From: Paracoccaceae bacterium
GTDB lineage: Bacteria > Pseudomonadota > Alphaproteobacteria > Rhodobacterales > Rhodobacteraceae
Assembly (NCBI GenBank): GCA_024640245.1
Contig: JAHEFH010000010.1
Location: 1-35,372 of the forward strand
DNA: 35,372 nucleotides
Direction: 5' to 3'
How positions within the stretch are numbered: position 1 is the first letter of the stretch; each line of letters begins with the position of its first letter. The notes below the pieces were generated by a model. The model saw only the letters and a list, made by a program, of their open reading frames with translations. It had not been told where the DNA came from and did no database searches. The position numbers and the translations under genes are program-made. This document shows positions 9,503-18,480 of the stretch, piece after piece.

Positions 9503-10345
9503 ATGGCGATAAAAAAACAGACAATAGCGTTCCAGGGTGTTCTGGGCGCATATTCGCATCAGGCATGCACCGAAGTTTACCCGGAGGCGCAGGCTTTGGC
9601 GTGTAATACTTTCGAGGGCGCAATCGACGCGGTCAAGCGCGGAGAGGCGGATTTGGCGATGCTTCCGGTGGAAAATTCCACCTATGGGCGGGTCGCGGAT
9701 ATCCACCATCTGTTGCCGGAATCCGGCCTCCACATCATCGCTGAACATTTTTTACGTATCCATATCAACCTGTTAGGTCATCGCGGCGCGAAGCTTGAAG
9801 ATATCAAGACGGCCATGAGTCATACCGTCCTGCTGGGTCAGTGCCGCAAATTTCTCAAAGAACACGGGATCCGGCCGCAGGTCGGACCGGATACCGCTGG
9901 ATCCGCGCAGATCGTTGCGGATCACAATGACATGTCGCAAGGAGCGCTCGCGTCGGAGTTGGCCGGAGAAATTTACGGCCTCGACGTCCTGGCGCGTCAT
10001 ATCGAGGATTTTTCCAATAACACGACGCGTTTTCTGGTTATGGCGCCAGCGCCATTTGCCGGCCGTGAGGATGGCGTCGAGTATATTACCAGCTTTGTGT
10101 TCCGCGTGCGCAACATTCCGGCGGCGCTCTACAAGGCGATGGGCGGCTTTGCCACAAATGGCGTTAACATGGTGAAACTGGAAAGCTACATGCTGGATGG
10201 TTCCTTCACCGCAACGCAATTCTATGCCGATGTAGTCGGACATCCCGATGATCCGGCGCTGGCGCGCGCGATGGAAGAGCTGGATTATTTCACCACGCAC
10301 ATCGAGGTGCTGGGCGTCTATAAGGCAGACAAGTTGCGGGGCTAG
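9503..10345 (+). CDS. pheA: Prephenate dehydratase
   Basis: Converts prephenate to phenylpyruvate in phenylalanine synthesis; cytosolic. The 280-residue protein has the PDT domain (about 1-180) with the PVENSTYGRV segment and the catalytic NTTRF motif, and a C-terminal ACT domain (about 195-270) that in this family binds phenylalanine for feedback inhibition. The ACT signature reads KLESYM rather than the common ESRP, so the allosteric site differs slightly. There is no chorismate mutase domain, so this is the monofunctional type. It starts at ATG 9503 with AGG seven bases upstream, and diverges from the cytochrome c gene across about 120 bases. Its stop lies 10 bases from that of the convergent nudC. 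Confidence 0.96.
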   Translation: MAIKKQTIAFQGVLGAYSHQACTEVYPEAQALACNTFEGAIDAVKRGEADLAMLPVENSTYGRVADIHHLLPESGLHIIAEHFLRIHINLLGHRGAKLEDIKTAMSHTVLLGQCRKFLKEHGIRPQVGPDTAGSAQIVADHNDMSQGALASELAGEIYGLDVLARHIEDFSNNTTRFLVMAPAPFAGREDGVEYITSFVFRVRNIPAALYKAMGGFATNGVNMVKLESYMLDGSFTATQFYADVVGHPDDPALARAMEELDYFTTHIEVLGVYKADKLRG

Positions 10346-10355
10346 GCGTGCCTGC

Positions 10356-11321
10356 CTAATCCAGCGTATCGGCCAGCCAGCGATCGACTAGGAACCGCGC
10401 GATCGAGCCTTTGCGAGAAGGCTTGATGCGGTCATTTCGGCCCACCGTCACGTTGATCATGGTTTCCCTGCTGACCCAGAGTGCGTCTTCCAGTTCGTTT
10501 TCGTCCAGTGAAATGGCCGTGGAGGTCGCTTTGCCGCGGCATCCGATCATCAGGGATGATGGAAACGGCCACGGCTGGCTGGCCAGATATTCGACGTCTC
10601 CGACCGTGATGCCGGTTTCTTCAAAAACTTCGCGGCGAACAGCGGACTCCAGCGTCTCGCCGGGTTCCATGAAGCCGGCAAGAAGCGAATACATTCCCTC
10701 CGGCCAGTGCGGCGACCGCCCAAGCAGCAATTGCTCTTCATACGTGATCAGCATGATCACGACCGGGTCCGTCCGCGGAAAGTGATGTGTGTCACAGTCC
10801 GGGCAAGTGCGAACCCAGCCGGCCTTGCCGATCTCGGACCGCGCTCCGCATTTGGCGCAGAACCGGTGGTTCCTGTGCCAGTTGTGGAGCCCCAGCGCCG
10901 AGGCAGCGAGTTCCGCGTCCAGCGCGCTGAACCGTGCCATAACCGAGCGCAATTCTGCAAAGACAAGTTCGTCGGGCAGGGACGGGTGGTGGTTCACGCT
11001 GGGATCGAAGAACTGGCCGAGGGCTTGCGGATCGATGTCTACCGGTTCCCAGGATGAGATGTCGTAGCTGAAAATATGAATTCCGTCGGTTACGCCCAGA
11101 AACACCGGCGCTTCCTTGGCGTGGGTCAGGATCGCATGGTCGGTGGGCAGGGCATGCAAGTTGTCGGTCGTGGTATCGACCAGAGGCTTGCCGCGCCAGA
11201 ATACGATGGCGCGGGCCCGATCCGACTGGCGGAGTTTCTCCAGCGTGGCATTGTCACCGCGCAACGTATCGGCGCGATCCAGACCGCCGCCACCGAACGT
11301 GACCATTTCAGCATCTTTCAC
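10356..11321 (-). CDS. nudC: NAD(H) pyrophosphatase / NudC-like Nudix hydrolase
   Basis: Hydrolyses NADH or NAD to NMN(H) and AMP; NudC enzymes also remove NAD caps from RNA. Numbering from the start chosen here, it has a zinc ribbon (Cys155, Cys158, Cys173, Cys176), the Nudix box of pattern GX5EX7REUXEEXGU (about 216-238), and downstream the SQPWPFP motif (about 247-253) that marks NudC among Nudix proteins. The longest frame would begin at ATG 11402, but that would run into the SRP RNA promoter. I chose GTG 11321 because GGGGAG lies exactly seven bases upstream and the protein then begins with the usual short lead to VTFGG-GLDR. ATG 11339 and ATG 11306 remain possible. Confidence 0.92.
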   Translation of the reverse strand: MKDAEMVTFGGGGLDRADTLRGDNATLEKLRQSDRARAIVFWRGKPLVDTTTDNLHALPTDHAILTHAKEAPVFLGVTDGIHIFSYDISSWEPVDIDPQALGQFFDPSVNHHPSLPDELVFAELRSVMARFSALDAELAASALGLHNWHRNHRFCAKCGARSEIGKAGWVRTCPDCDTHHFPRTDPVVIMLITYEEQLLLGRSPHWPEGMYSLLAGFMEPGETLESAVRREVFEETGITVGDVEYLASQPWPFPSSLMIGCRGKATSTAISLDENELEDALWVSRETMINVTVGRNDRIKPSRKGSIARFLVDRWLADTLD

Positions 11322-11392
11322 TCTGGAACTCCCCGCCATGTATCCGCCCCGCATACTTGCCATGGAACCGGGGCCGGCGCAATCGGCAGGGG

Positions 11393-11421
11393 TTGCTGTC
11401 ACAGGACAGAGGCACTATATC
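11393..11421 (+). promoter_or_regulatory. Sigma-70-type promoter of the SRP RNA
   Basis: TTGCTG at 11393-11398 and TATATC at 11416-11421 are separated by exactly 17 bases. Transcription would begin at about 11428, just in front of the SRP RNA helix that starts at 11431. The site lies over the upstream end of the longest nudC frame, which supports a shorter nudC. Confidence 0.7.
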
Positions 11422-11430
11422 GCGAGTCGA

Positions 11431-11520
11431 GAGGTTGGCGCGGGCAGACGCCTCGCCAACTCGGTCAGATCCGGAAGGAAGCAGCCGTAACGAGTTTTGT
11501 TTGGGTCGTCGTCCAGCCTC
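11431..11520 (+). ncRNA. ffs: Bacterial small signal recognition particle RNA (4.5S type)
   Basis: Scaffold RNA of the signal recognition particle, which binds Ffh and directs membrane proteins to the translocon. The Ffh-binding core reads GGTCAGATCCGGAAGGAAG followed by CAGCC, with the GGAA apical tetraloop and the conserved asymmetric internal loop. The outer helix is GAGGTTGG (11431-11438) paired with CCAGCCTC (11513-11520). The true ends may extend a few bases. Placement immediately upstream of dnaX on the same strand is common in Alphaproteobacteria. I see no strong U-tract terminator after it. Confidence 0.93.
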
Positions 11521-11666
11521 TCACCACTTCATTCTCATATCGCCTTGGCACTTCGGGACGCAGAAAAGTTCCAATCTGCCGATATTAAGCGCCATGCTTC
11601 CCTTGCCGCAACGATACCATGCGCGCTAGGGTGCGGTGCAACGAATCCGAACGAAAATGACGGGTA

Positions 11667-13454
11667 ATGTCCGAGGATAAACCATCGAGTGAATATCAGG
11701 TGCTTGCCCGCAAGTACCGGCCGGCGACCTTCGAGGATCTGATCGGGCAGGATGCTATGGTGCGGACGCTGAAAAACGCGTTTGAATCGGACCGAATTGC
11801 GCATGCTTTCGTCATGACCGGTGTGCGAGGGGTCGGCAAAACGACCACGGCGCGGATCATCGCCAAGGGCATGAACTGCATCGGGCCGGACGGAAAAGGC
11901 GGACCGACGATCAAGCCCTGCGGCGTCTGCGAGAACTGCAAGTCCATCGGTGAAGGCCGCCATGTCGATGTCATGGAAATGGACGCGGCCTCCCGTACTG
12001 GTGTGGGCGATATCCGCGAGATCATCGACGCCGTACGATATCGCGCAGCCTCTGCCCGCTACAAGATATATATCATCGACGAGGTTCACATGCTGTCGAC
12101 CAACGCGTTTAACGCGTTGCTCAAGACGCTGGAAGAACCGCCCGAACACGTGAAATTTATCTTTGCCACAACGGAAATCCGCAAGATACCGGTTACCGTC
12201 CTGTCGCGCTGCCAGCGGTTTGACCTGCGGCGGATAGAACCCGAGGTGATGATGGCCCATCTGCGCAAGATCGCGGATCTGGAAAAGGCAGAGATTGCCG
12301 AGGACGCTCTAGCGCTGATCACGCGTGCCGCCGAAGGATCGGTGCGCGACGCGCTATCGCTGCTGGACCAGGCTATAGCGCATGGCGCGGGCGAAACCAC
12401 CGCCGAACAGGTGCGCGCCATGCTGGGACTTGCGGACCGGTCCCGCGTGCTTGACCTGTTCGACCTTGTGATGCGCGGCGACGCAGCGGGTGCGCTGCAG
12501 GAACTGTCTTCACAATATGCCGAAGGCGCCGACCCGATGGCGGTTCTGCGCGATCTGGCGGAAATCACGCATTGGGTTTCGGTCGTCAAACTATCACCGG
12601 AAGCCGCGGATGATCCGACTGTCGCTCCGGACGAACGCGACCGAGGCAAGGCGGCGGCAGAGGACCTTCCGATGCGTTCGCTGGCGCGGATGTGGCAAAT
12701 GCTTCTGAAGGCTCTGGAAGAAGTCGCGCATGCGCCCAACTCCATGATGGCCGCTGAGATGGCGATTATCCGTATGACCCATGTAGCGGATTTGCCAAGT
12801 CCCGAGGACCTGATCCGCAAGCTGCAGAACGAGCCTTTGCCTGCCCCGCCGACAGGCGGCGGACAACGGTCGGCTCCGTCTGCGAACGGATCATCCGGCG
12901 GCGCGGCGGGTTCGCATGTGGCACATGCCTCGGTTCCAACGGGCGCCGGCCGGCCGACGACGGGCGGTGGCGCGACCATGGCGGCGCAGGCCATTCCGGC
13001 GGCGGACCATGCGCTGGCCCGTTTTGCCGATTTTCCGGATGTCGTGGAACTGATACGCGCACGCCGCGACCTGAAACTGCTGGTGGAGGTCGAACATTCG
13101 CTGCGTCTGGTCAGCTATACGCCTGGCAGGATAGAATTCCAGCCGACGGATGATGCGCCTGCGGACCTGCCGTCGCGTTTGGCAGCGCGTTTGCAAACCT
13201 GGACCGGTGTGCGCTGGGGTGTCACTGTCGTATCCGACGGCGGCGAAGCGACCATTGCCGAGCAACGGGCCGAAGAACGTGACGACCTGCATGCACGGGT
13301 CGCGGACCATCCGCTGGTATCGGCGGCCTTACTCGCCTTTCCCGGCGCGGAAATCCGCGAGGTCCGGCGGGTTGAAGATATGCTGTCGGATGACGAAATG
13401 TTAACCGAACTTCCAGAAATGGACGACGATTGGGATCCTTTCGAGGACGACTAA
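11667..13454 (+). CDS. dnaX: DNA polymerase III subunit gamma/tau
   Basis: Clamp-loader ATPase of the replisome, 595 residues. The AAA+ domain shows Walker A GVRGVGKTT (52-60), a zinc module (Cys71, Cys85, Cys88, Cys91), Walker B IIDEVHM (136-142) and the SRC arginine finger (about 174-176). Domain III is followed by a Gly/Ala/Pro-rich linker (about 390-435) and a tau-type C-terminal region that in homologues contacts the polymerase and helicase, ending in an acidic tail. I see no obvious A-rich slippery site for producing a shorter gamma form. ybaB follows after 22 bases and recR after a further 25, a conserved grouping. Confidence 0.97.
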   Translation: MSEDKPSSEYQVLARKYRPATFEDLIGQDAMVRTLKNAFESDRIAHAFVMTGVRGVGKTTTARIIAKGMNCIGPDGKGGPTIKPCGVCENCKSIGEGRHVDVMEMDAASRTGVGDIREIIDAVRYRAASARYKIYIIDEVHMLSTNAFNALLKTLEEPPEHVKFIFATTEIRKIPVTVLSRCQRFDLRRIEPEVMMAHLRKIADLEKAEIAEDALALITRAAEGSVRDALSLLDQAIAHGAGETTAEQVRAMLGLADRSRVLDLFDLVMRGDAAGALQELSSQYAEGADPMAVLRDLAEITHWVSVVKLSPEAADDPTVAPDERDRGKAAAEDLPMRSLARMWQMLLKALEEVAHAPNSMMAAEMAIIRMTHVADLPSPEDLIRKLQNEPLPAPPTGGGQRSAPSANGSSGGAAGSHVAHASVPTGAGRPTTGGGATMAAQAIPAADHALARFADFPDVVELIRARRDLKLLVEVEHSLRLVSYTPGRIEFQPTDDAPADLPSRLAARLQTWTGVRWGVTVVSDGGEATIAEQRAEERDDLHARVADHPLVSAALLAFPGAEIREVRRVEDMLSDDEMLTELPEMDDDWDPFEDD

Positions 13455-13476
13455 AGATGATTAAGGGAGCAGTGAA

Positions 13477-13821
13477 ATGCTGAAAGGTCTAGGCGGTCTG
13501 GGTGATATGGCCAATATCATGAAGCAGGCCAAGGAAATGCAGTCCAAAATGCAAGAGGCGCAGGAGCGTCTGGAATCCATCGAGGTAACAGGCGAGTCGG
13601 GTGCGGGCATGGTCAAGGCGCGTGTGACAGCCAAGGGCAACGTGGTCGGACTGGATATCGACCCGACGATCCTGAATGCCGATGACAAGGAGGTCGTCGA
13701 GGATCTGATTGTCGCCGCCATCAAGGACGGACAGGCGCGGGCCGCCGCAAAATCCGCCGAAGAAATGGGTAAGATCACAGAGGGCATGAACCTGCCCGCA
13801 GGGATGAAGCTGCCGTTTTAG
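13477..13821 (+). CDS. Nucleoid-associated protein of the YbaB/EbfC family
   Basis: A 114-residue DNA-binding protein. The N-terminal helix contains the Met/Lys/Gln-rich pattern [18 protein letters not shown], followed by the beta strands [20 protein letters not shown] that are typical of the family. YbaB/EbfC proteins form dimers that bind DNA broadly. The gene lies between dnaX and recR, where it is nearly always found, and GGGAG stands seven bases in front of its ATG. Confidence 0.95.
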   Translation: MLKGLGGLGDMANIMKQAKEMQSKMQEAQERLESIEVTGESGAGMVKARVTAKGNVVGLDIDPTILNADDKEVVEDLIVAAIKDGQARAAAKSAEEMGKITEGMNLPAGMKLPF

Positions 13822-13846
13822 GCTGCTTCGATCCGGTTTTGGCCCA

Positions 13847-14446
13847 GTGAACAGCAATAACAACGAAATCGACAACCTGATCGCGCTGATGGCGAAGCTG
13901 CCGGGGCTCGGGCCCCGCTCTGCGCGCCGTGCCGTGTTGCACCTGATCCGGAAACGCTCTCAATTGCTGACGCCTCTGGCAGATGCGATGTTCGCCGTGG
14001 CGCAGACTGCGCGCGAATGTGTGCGGTGCGGAAATATCGGTACGCAGGACCTGTGCGACATCTGCATGGATGCGCGACGCGCCAACGGCACGATTTGCGT
14101 CGTCGAAAATGTTGCCGACCTTTGGGCGATGGAACGCGCCCATGTTTTCAAGGGTAGCTATCATGTGCTGGGCGGCGTGCTGTCGGCTCTGGACGGCGTC
14201 GGCCCCGAGGAATTGCGCATCCCGCAACTGGTTTCGAGGGTCACTGAGGAAGAGATTTCAGAGGTCATCCTTGCCCTGAACGCGACGGTCGACGGTCAGA
14301 CGACGGCGCATTACATCGCCGACCAACTGGAAGACCTGCCAGTAGAGTTGACCTCTCTTGCGCAGGGTGTGCCGATCGGGGGAGAGTTGGACTACCTTGA
14401 TGACGGCACGATCTCGGCGGCGCTGAACGCCCGCAAAAAAGTTTAG
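13847..14446 (+). CDS. recR: Recombination mediator RecR
   Basis: Acts with RecO (and RecF) to load RecA on gapped DNA. At 199 residues it is the normal length. It has the N-terminal helix-hairpin-helix [12 protein letters not shown] (about 18-29), a four-cysteine zinc finger (Cys58, Cys61, Cys70, Cys73), and a Toprim domain starting at ICVVEN with Glu87, continuing through the conserved YHVLGG-LSALDG-GPEEL region. The start is a GTG with no clear ribosome binding site, so translation may depend on the upstream genes; no better start preserves the N-terminal helix. Its last four bases overlap the stop of the convergent DMT transporter gene. Confidence 0.95.
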   Translation: MNSNNNEIDNLIALMAKLPGLGPRSARRAVLHLIRKRSQLLTPLADAMFAVAQTARECVRCGNIGTQDLCDICMDARRANGTICVVENVADLWAMERAHVFKGSYHVLGGVLSALDGVGPEELRIPQLVSRVTEEEISEVILALNATVDGQTTAHYIADQLEDLPVELTSLAQGVPIGGELDYLDDGTISAALNARKKV

Positions 14447-15351
14447 GTCTTTGGCGCTTTCCTGCGTAGTGCGGCTTGGCGCTGGGCAATATAGAGTGTC
14501 GATCCGACAATAATAGCCGCGCCGATATAGGTTGCTGTGTCGGGAACCTCTCCGAAAACGAAATAGGCTGCCACGCCGATCAGTACCAGACGCATATAGG
14601 TCAGCGGTGCCAGAACCGCCGCCTCCGCCAGATTGTAGGCGATGATGTCGGCATAGCCGCGCACTACGGTGGACACAACCACCGCCGATAGCGCGATCCA
14701 GGTCCAGCCCAGTTCCGGCACTTGAAACTCGGGTATCGCCAGTGGCAGCGACACCAGAGCCGTAAAGAAAATCGACGAGAAAAACGTGCTGACCGCGCCG
14801 TCTGCGCGTGCCAGATTGCGCGACAGCGACAAGGCGAGCGCGAAGCACATGGAACTTCCGATTGCGGTCACCATCCCCGGTTCGATCCGCCCGACATCGG
14901 GGCGCAGAACGATCACAGCGCCGAGAAACCCGAAAAAGATAGCCGTTATACGCCGCGGTCCGACCCTTTCTCCGTGCAGAAACATGTTGATCAGCGTGGC
15001 GAAGATCGGCGCGGTAAAGAACAGCACGGTGCCCGTCGCCAGCGGGATTGTGGCGATCGTGTAATATCCCATCATTGTGGCAAACCCGATCAGGCTGCCG
15101 CGCAGCACATGAAGCCAGGGGCGAGAGAACCGCATCGCCTGACGGGTTTTCCGCGACACCGCAAGCGCCGCCAGCATGAATGCCAGAATGATGGACGCGC
15201 GGGAAAACACGATCATGTTGCTGGAAATCTCGTGTGTGGCACCGCGCACCGCAATCGACATAAGGCTGGCCCCGAGCACGGAAATACCCATCCAGCCCAT
15301 GCCGCGCAGGTTATCCGCGTCCAGTTTCGACTGGGCCGCATTTTCGAGCAT
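14443..15351 (-). CDS. DMT-superfamily (EamA-type) transporter
   Basis: A polytopic inner-membrane protein of 302 residues with about ten hydrophobic helices arranged as two EamA repeats, the second starting near residue 165 ([23 protein letters not shown]). The [29 protein letters not shown] stretch at the end of the first repeat is typical of the group. Relatives export amino acids or other small metabolites, but the substrate cannot be predicted. It is convergent with recR, with the two stop codons overlapping, and divergent from hemF. The start at ATG 15351 has a poor ribosome binding site. Confidence 0.9.
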   Translation of the reverse strand: MLENAAQSKLDADNLRGMGWMGISVLGASLMSIAVRGATHEISSNMIVFSRASIILAFMLAALAVSRKTRQAMRFSRPWLHVLRGSLIGFATMMGYYTIATIPLATGTVLFFTAPIFATLINMFLHGERVGPRRITAIFFGFLGAVIVLRPDVGRIEPGMVTAIGSSMCFALALSLSRNLARADGAVSTFFSSIFFTALVSLPLAIPEFQVPELGWTWIALSAVVVSTVVRGYADIIAYNLAEAAVLAPLTYMRLVLIGVAAYFVFGEVPDTATYIGAAIIVGSTLYIAQRQAALRRKAPKT

Positions 15352-15505
15352 GGGTTCGGGCAGTTTTATCGCAGCCTCCTGTTCTTGGCGCGCTGGCGCA
15401 CTCTATGGCGCAAAATCGGGATACGCAATCGCCGAAGCGCGACGCATTGCCCTTGGCGAAGCAGGGTAAAATCGGCTAGGGATCGCAAAAGTCAGGAGAA
15501 TGGAT

Positions 15506-16408
15506 TTGTCCGAGACAACCGAATTGATGTCCGACCGTAAGACCCGCGCCTCTAGCTGGTTCCACGAACTGCGCAATCAGATTTGCGATGCGTTCGAGGC
15601 GCTGGAGGACACCCAAACTTTCGGTCCCCATGCCGGAAAACCGGCAGGCCGCTTCGAATTGCGCAAAACAAAGCGCCAATCACCGGACGGCGGCGACGCC
15701 GGCGGCGGGTTGATGTCGGTCATGCGTGGCGGGCGCGTGTTCGAGAAGGTGGGCGTGAATATCTCAACCGTTCACGGCACATTGGGTGAGATGGCCCAAA
15801 AAAGCCTGACCGCGCGCAAGGAATTGCCCGGCCTGGCGGAAAACCCGGTTTTCTGGGCGTCCGGCATTTCGCTGGTCGCGCATATGAACAGCCCGAAATG
15901 CCCAGCGGTCCATATGAACACCCGAATGTTCTGGACGCCTGCGGGAACGTGGTTCGGCGGCGGCGCCGACCTGAACCCGATGGTCGAGGTGCCGGAGGAC
16001 ACGGCGTTCTTTCACAGCGCGCTAAAAGCCGCCTGTGATAAACACGATCCGGATTATTATACGCGCTTCAAGGCCTGGGCCGACGAGTATTTCATGATCA
16101 AGCACTGGAACGAGCCGCGCGGCGTCGGCGGCATCTTCTTCGACGATCTGGACACCGGCGACTGGGAGGCGGACTTCGCGTTCACGCAGGACGTCGGTCG
16201 CGCCTTTCTCGACGCGTTCCTGCCGATTACCGAGAAAAGGCGGGTGGAACCGTGGACAGACGCGGACCGCGAGGTTCAACTGATCAAACGTGGGCGCTAC
16301 GCCGAGTTCAATCTGGTCTATGACCGCGGCACCCAGTTCGGCCTGCAGAGCGGCCATGATCCGAGCGCCGTGCTCATGAGCCTGCCGCCAGTGGCGAAGT
16401 GGCCGTGA
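15506..16408 (+). CDS. hemF: Oxygen-dependent coproporphyrinogen III oxidase
   Basis: Performs the oxygen-dependent decarboxylation of coproporphyrinogen III to protoporphyrinogen IX in heme synthesis. About 300 residues, full length for the family. Recognisable segments are the GGGLMSVMRGGRVFEKVGVN core, the VHMNTRMF segment, FGGGADLNP, the HWNEPRGVGGIFFDDLD signature and the C-terminal FNLVYDRGTQFGL with a following MSLPP. The frame opens at ATG 15500, but the strong AGGAG at 15494-15498 is only one base from it. TTG 15506 is seven bases from the same AGGAG, so I place the start there. ATG 15527 is another option but lacks a binding site. Divergent from the DMT transporter gene. Confidence 0.95.
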   Translation: MSETTELMSDRKTRASSWFHELRNQICDAFEALEDTQTFGPHAGKPAGRFELRKTKRQSPDGGDAGGGLMSVMRGGRVFEKVGVNISTVHGTLGEMAQKSLTARKELPGLAENPVFWASGISLVAHMNSPKCPAVHMNTRMFWTPAGTWFGGGADLNPMVEVPEDTAFFHSALKAACDKHDPDYYTRFKAWADEYFMIKHWNEPRGVGGIFFDDLDTGDWEADFAFTQDVGRAFLDAFLPITEKRRVEPWTDADREVQLIKRGRYAEFNLVYDRGTQFGLQSGHDPSAVLMSLPPVAKWP

Positions 16409-16504
16409 AGTCGGGTGGGGTCCAGCTTGTCTGTACCAAACGAACCTCTGCCGGTTTCACTGCTAAGAACCTCCGCTCTCTTCGCTATGCGAACCCCGGA
16501 TAGA

Positions 16505-16933
16505 TTACATCCAGGCGAGCGTTACAGACGCAAGCACGACATACCGGGTTCCTTTCGCAATTGTGACAAGAACGAGAAACGGGACGAGCGGTTCGCGAAG
16601 GACGCCGGCCACTATAGTCAACGGATCACCTACCACAGGCAACCAGCTCCCCAACAGCGACCAGCGGCCGTAGCGTCTATACCAACGTTCAGCGCGAGCC
16701 AGTTGGCGCTCTGACGCTGGGAACCAGCGGCGCTCGCGCCAGCGCAATAGAAACCGCCCAAGGCACCAGTTGATCAGCGACCCAAGAACATTCCCGACGG
16801 TGGCAACAATTAACAATACGGCAGTAGAACTCTTGCCGGCTTTTAAAAGGCCAACCAGAACCGCTTCGGACTGCATTGGAAGAATTGTCGCCGCGATCAG
16901 TGCCGAGGTAAAAAGACCGATATATGCGATCAA
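16505..16933 (-). CDS. YqaA-like small membrane protein (DedA/VTT family)
   Basis: A 142-residue inner-membrane protein resembling E. coli YqaA. It has an N-terminal helix with PMQSEAVLVGLL, a GNVLGSLINWCLGRF segment, an arginine-rich cytosolic middle (about 64-90), the GRWSLLGSWLPVVGDPLTIVAGVLR region that corresponds to the conserved DedA motif, and a final helix. DedA-type proteins are linked to lipid scrambling and membrane homeostasis, but this short branch has no settled role. The only start that keeps the first helix is TTG 16933, without a clear ribosome binding site; the family normally begins just before this helix. It lies alone between hemF and hemE. Confidence 0.8.
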   Translation of the reverse strand: MIAYIGLFTSALIAATILPMQSEAVLVGLLKAGKSSTAVLLIVATVGNVLGSLINWCLGRFLLRWRERRWFPASERQLARAERWYRRYGRWSLLGSWLPVVGDPLTIVAGVLREPLVPFLVLVTIAKGTRYVVLASVTLAWM

Positions 16934-17316
16934 CTGGTGGCCATGTTTCTAGGGTATGGACATTGACTGCACGTGTTTCCAGCTTTTTCCAGAATAAAAA
17001 TAAGAGACAATTTTCGCGAGATCCGCCGGCGGCCTGGACCTTTCATTGCAATAAGAAGGTTTCTTATTGGAGTTCGCAAGGGTCAGTTTTCCTTTGTGAT
17101 CAGCTCTGATAGTCGGTTTCGGATATGGCTGAAACTGGAATACAGGCAGTCCACGAGATGATGATGCGCGCCGTGAACTTGCCGACTTCCGGACAGCGGC
17201 CTTGGGGCAGTCTGGATCGAGCTGCGGGCCGAGGGCCGCTTCGCCCGCAACGATGGCTCGGCCTGGTGTCAAAATTTTTCATCCGCCAGCGATCAATCAT
17301 CTGCACGACCAAACCG
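16934..17316. other. Gap without a supported gene between yqaA-like gene and hemE
   Basis: This 383-base stretch separates two minus-strand genes. Its left half (about 16970-17120) is AT-rich and contains the perfect palindrome at 17049-17069. The right half is GC-rich and can be read as short open frames on both strands, none with a good start or a recognisable protein. One plus-frame passage (about 17170-17330) reads like coding sequence but has a stop in front of it, so a decayed gene fragment is possible but unproven. No RNA gene or U-tract terminator is evident. Confidence 0.5.
17049..17069. promoter_or_regulatory. Perfect 9-bp palindrome, operator-like
   Basis: CAATAAGAA (17049-17057) and TTCTTATTG (17061-17069) are exact inverted copies around GGT. 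Neither strand continues in a T-run, so it is not a canonical terminator. It stands about 115 bases upstream of the yqaA-like start, whose promoter side it would occupy, and could be a regulator-binding site. No regulator is known. Confidence 0.45.
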
Positions 17317-18354
17317 CTACCCCCGCACCGCCTTGATCATGATCTCCACATTCTTCGGGTCTGCGTCTGGCGTGATCCCGTGGCCGAGGTTGAAGATATG
17401 CGGGCCGCCGGAAAACACCTCAACGATGCGCTTGGTTTCCGAAATCAACTTGTCGCCGCCCGTGACGAGCAGCGACTGGTCCAGATTGCCCTGAACGCAG
17501 GCTTTGCCCTGCAGGTTTTCAGCGGCCCAGTTCGCGTCCACACTGCTGTCGATCGCGATGCCTTGGACGCCGGTATTCTCGGTATACCCTATATAGCCAC
17601 CTTCGGTCGCGCCGCGTGGAAAGCCGATCACCGGAATATCGGGATAACGCTCGCGAATTTTCGCGATGATCCGCGCGGTCGGACGGGTGCAGTATTTCGC
17701 GAACAGGTATCCTTCCAGTGCGCCGGCCCAGCTGTCGAACAGCTTGACGACCTCAGCTCCGGCCTTGATCTGCGCGATCAGATAGGCGCTTGTTGCCTCG
17801 ACCAGCAATTCGATCAGAGAGTCGAAAACCTCGGGCTCGTCCTTGATAAGTTTCAGGGCAGGAGCCTGGTCCGGCGTACCGCGTCCCGCGATCATATAGG
17901 TGGCGACCGTCCAGGGCGCGCCGGCGAAACCGATCAGCGCGGTTTCCTTCGGCAGGGCTTCGGTCAGGTTGGCGACTGTCTCATAGATTGGAGAAAGCGT
18001 TTCGTGTATGTCGCTTGCTGGTTTCAGTTTCGCGAAATCGGCCGCATTCTGCACCGTGGACAAGCGCGGGCCCTCGCCTTGCACAAACCACAGGTCGGCC
18101 CCTAACGCCTGCGGCACCAGCAGGATATCGGCGAACAGGATTGCCGCATCGAAGCCGTAGCGACGGATCGGTTGCAGTGTCACTTCGGTGGCAAGTTCTG
18201 GATTGTAGCACAGGCTCAGGAAGTCACCGGCCTTGGCGCGGGTTTCGCGATATTCGGGAAGGTAGCGTCCCGCCTGCCGCATCATCCAGATCGGTGGCGT
18301 TGGCAGGGTTTCGCCCGCAAGGGCGCGCAGCAGCAATTTGTCTTTGGTTTTCAT
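17317..18354 (-). CDS. hemE: Uroporphyrinogen decarboxylase
   Basis: Removes four carboxyl groups from uroporphyrinogen III to give coproporphyrinogen III. The N-terminal signature [17 protein letters not shown] is intact, as are [31 protein letters not shown], the LFDSWAG segment and the C-terminal [14 protein letters not shown]. The open frame extends to 18465, but the start at ATG 18354 gives 345 residues, the usual length, and has AGG six bases in front. The extra 37 residues would be unlike any HemE and would overlap the promoter region shared with hemC. The gene diverges from hemC across 126 bases. Confidence 0.96.
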   Translation of the reverse strand: MKTKDKLLLRALAGETLPTPPIWMMRQAGRYLPEYRETRAKAGDFLSLCYNPELATEVTLQPIRRYGFDAAILFADILLVPQALGADLWFVQGEGPRLSTVQNAADFAKLKPASDIHETLSPIYETVANLTEALPKETALIGFAGAPWTVATYMIAGRGTPDQAPALKLIKDEPEVFDSLIELLVEATSAYLIAQIKAGAEVVKLFDSWAGALEGYLFAKYCTRPTARIIAKIRERYPDIPVIGFPRGATEGGYIGYTENTGVQGIAIDSSVDANWAAENLQGKACVQGNLDQSLLVTGGDKLISETKRIVEVFSGGPHIFNLGHGITPDADPKNVEIMIKAVRG

Positions 18355-18480
18355 AATCGGCCTATCTGGTTTCACCCCTTCTAACCTGACTGTAAAGGAT
18401 GCGAAAGATTGATTGTCGCGGCTGCGGCCCCAATGCGGTTTGCGATTGCACAGAAGGCGCTGCAAAGTTAGGTTCCGGCC

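Noticed and set aside
17125-18105. A 326-codon plus-strand frame beginning in the gap before hemE
   Set aside because: Most of it is the complement of hemE, and its first part has no ribosome binding site or known motif.
18355-18465. N-terminal extension of hemE to 18465
   Set aside because: It would add 37 residues absent from HemE proteins and occupy the promoter region shared with hemC; the inner ATG has a ribosome binding site.
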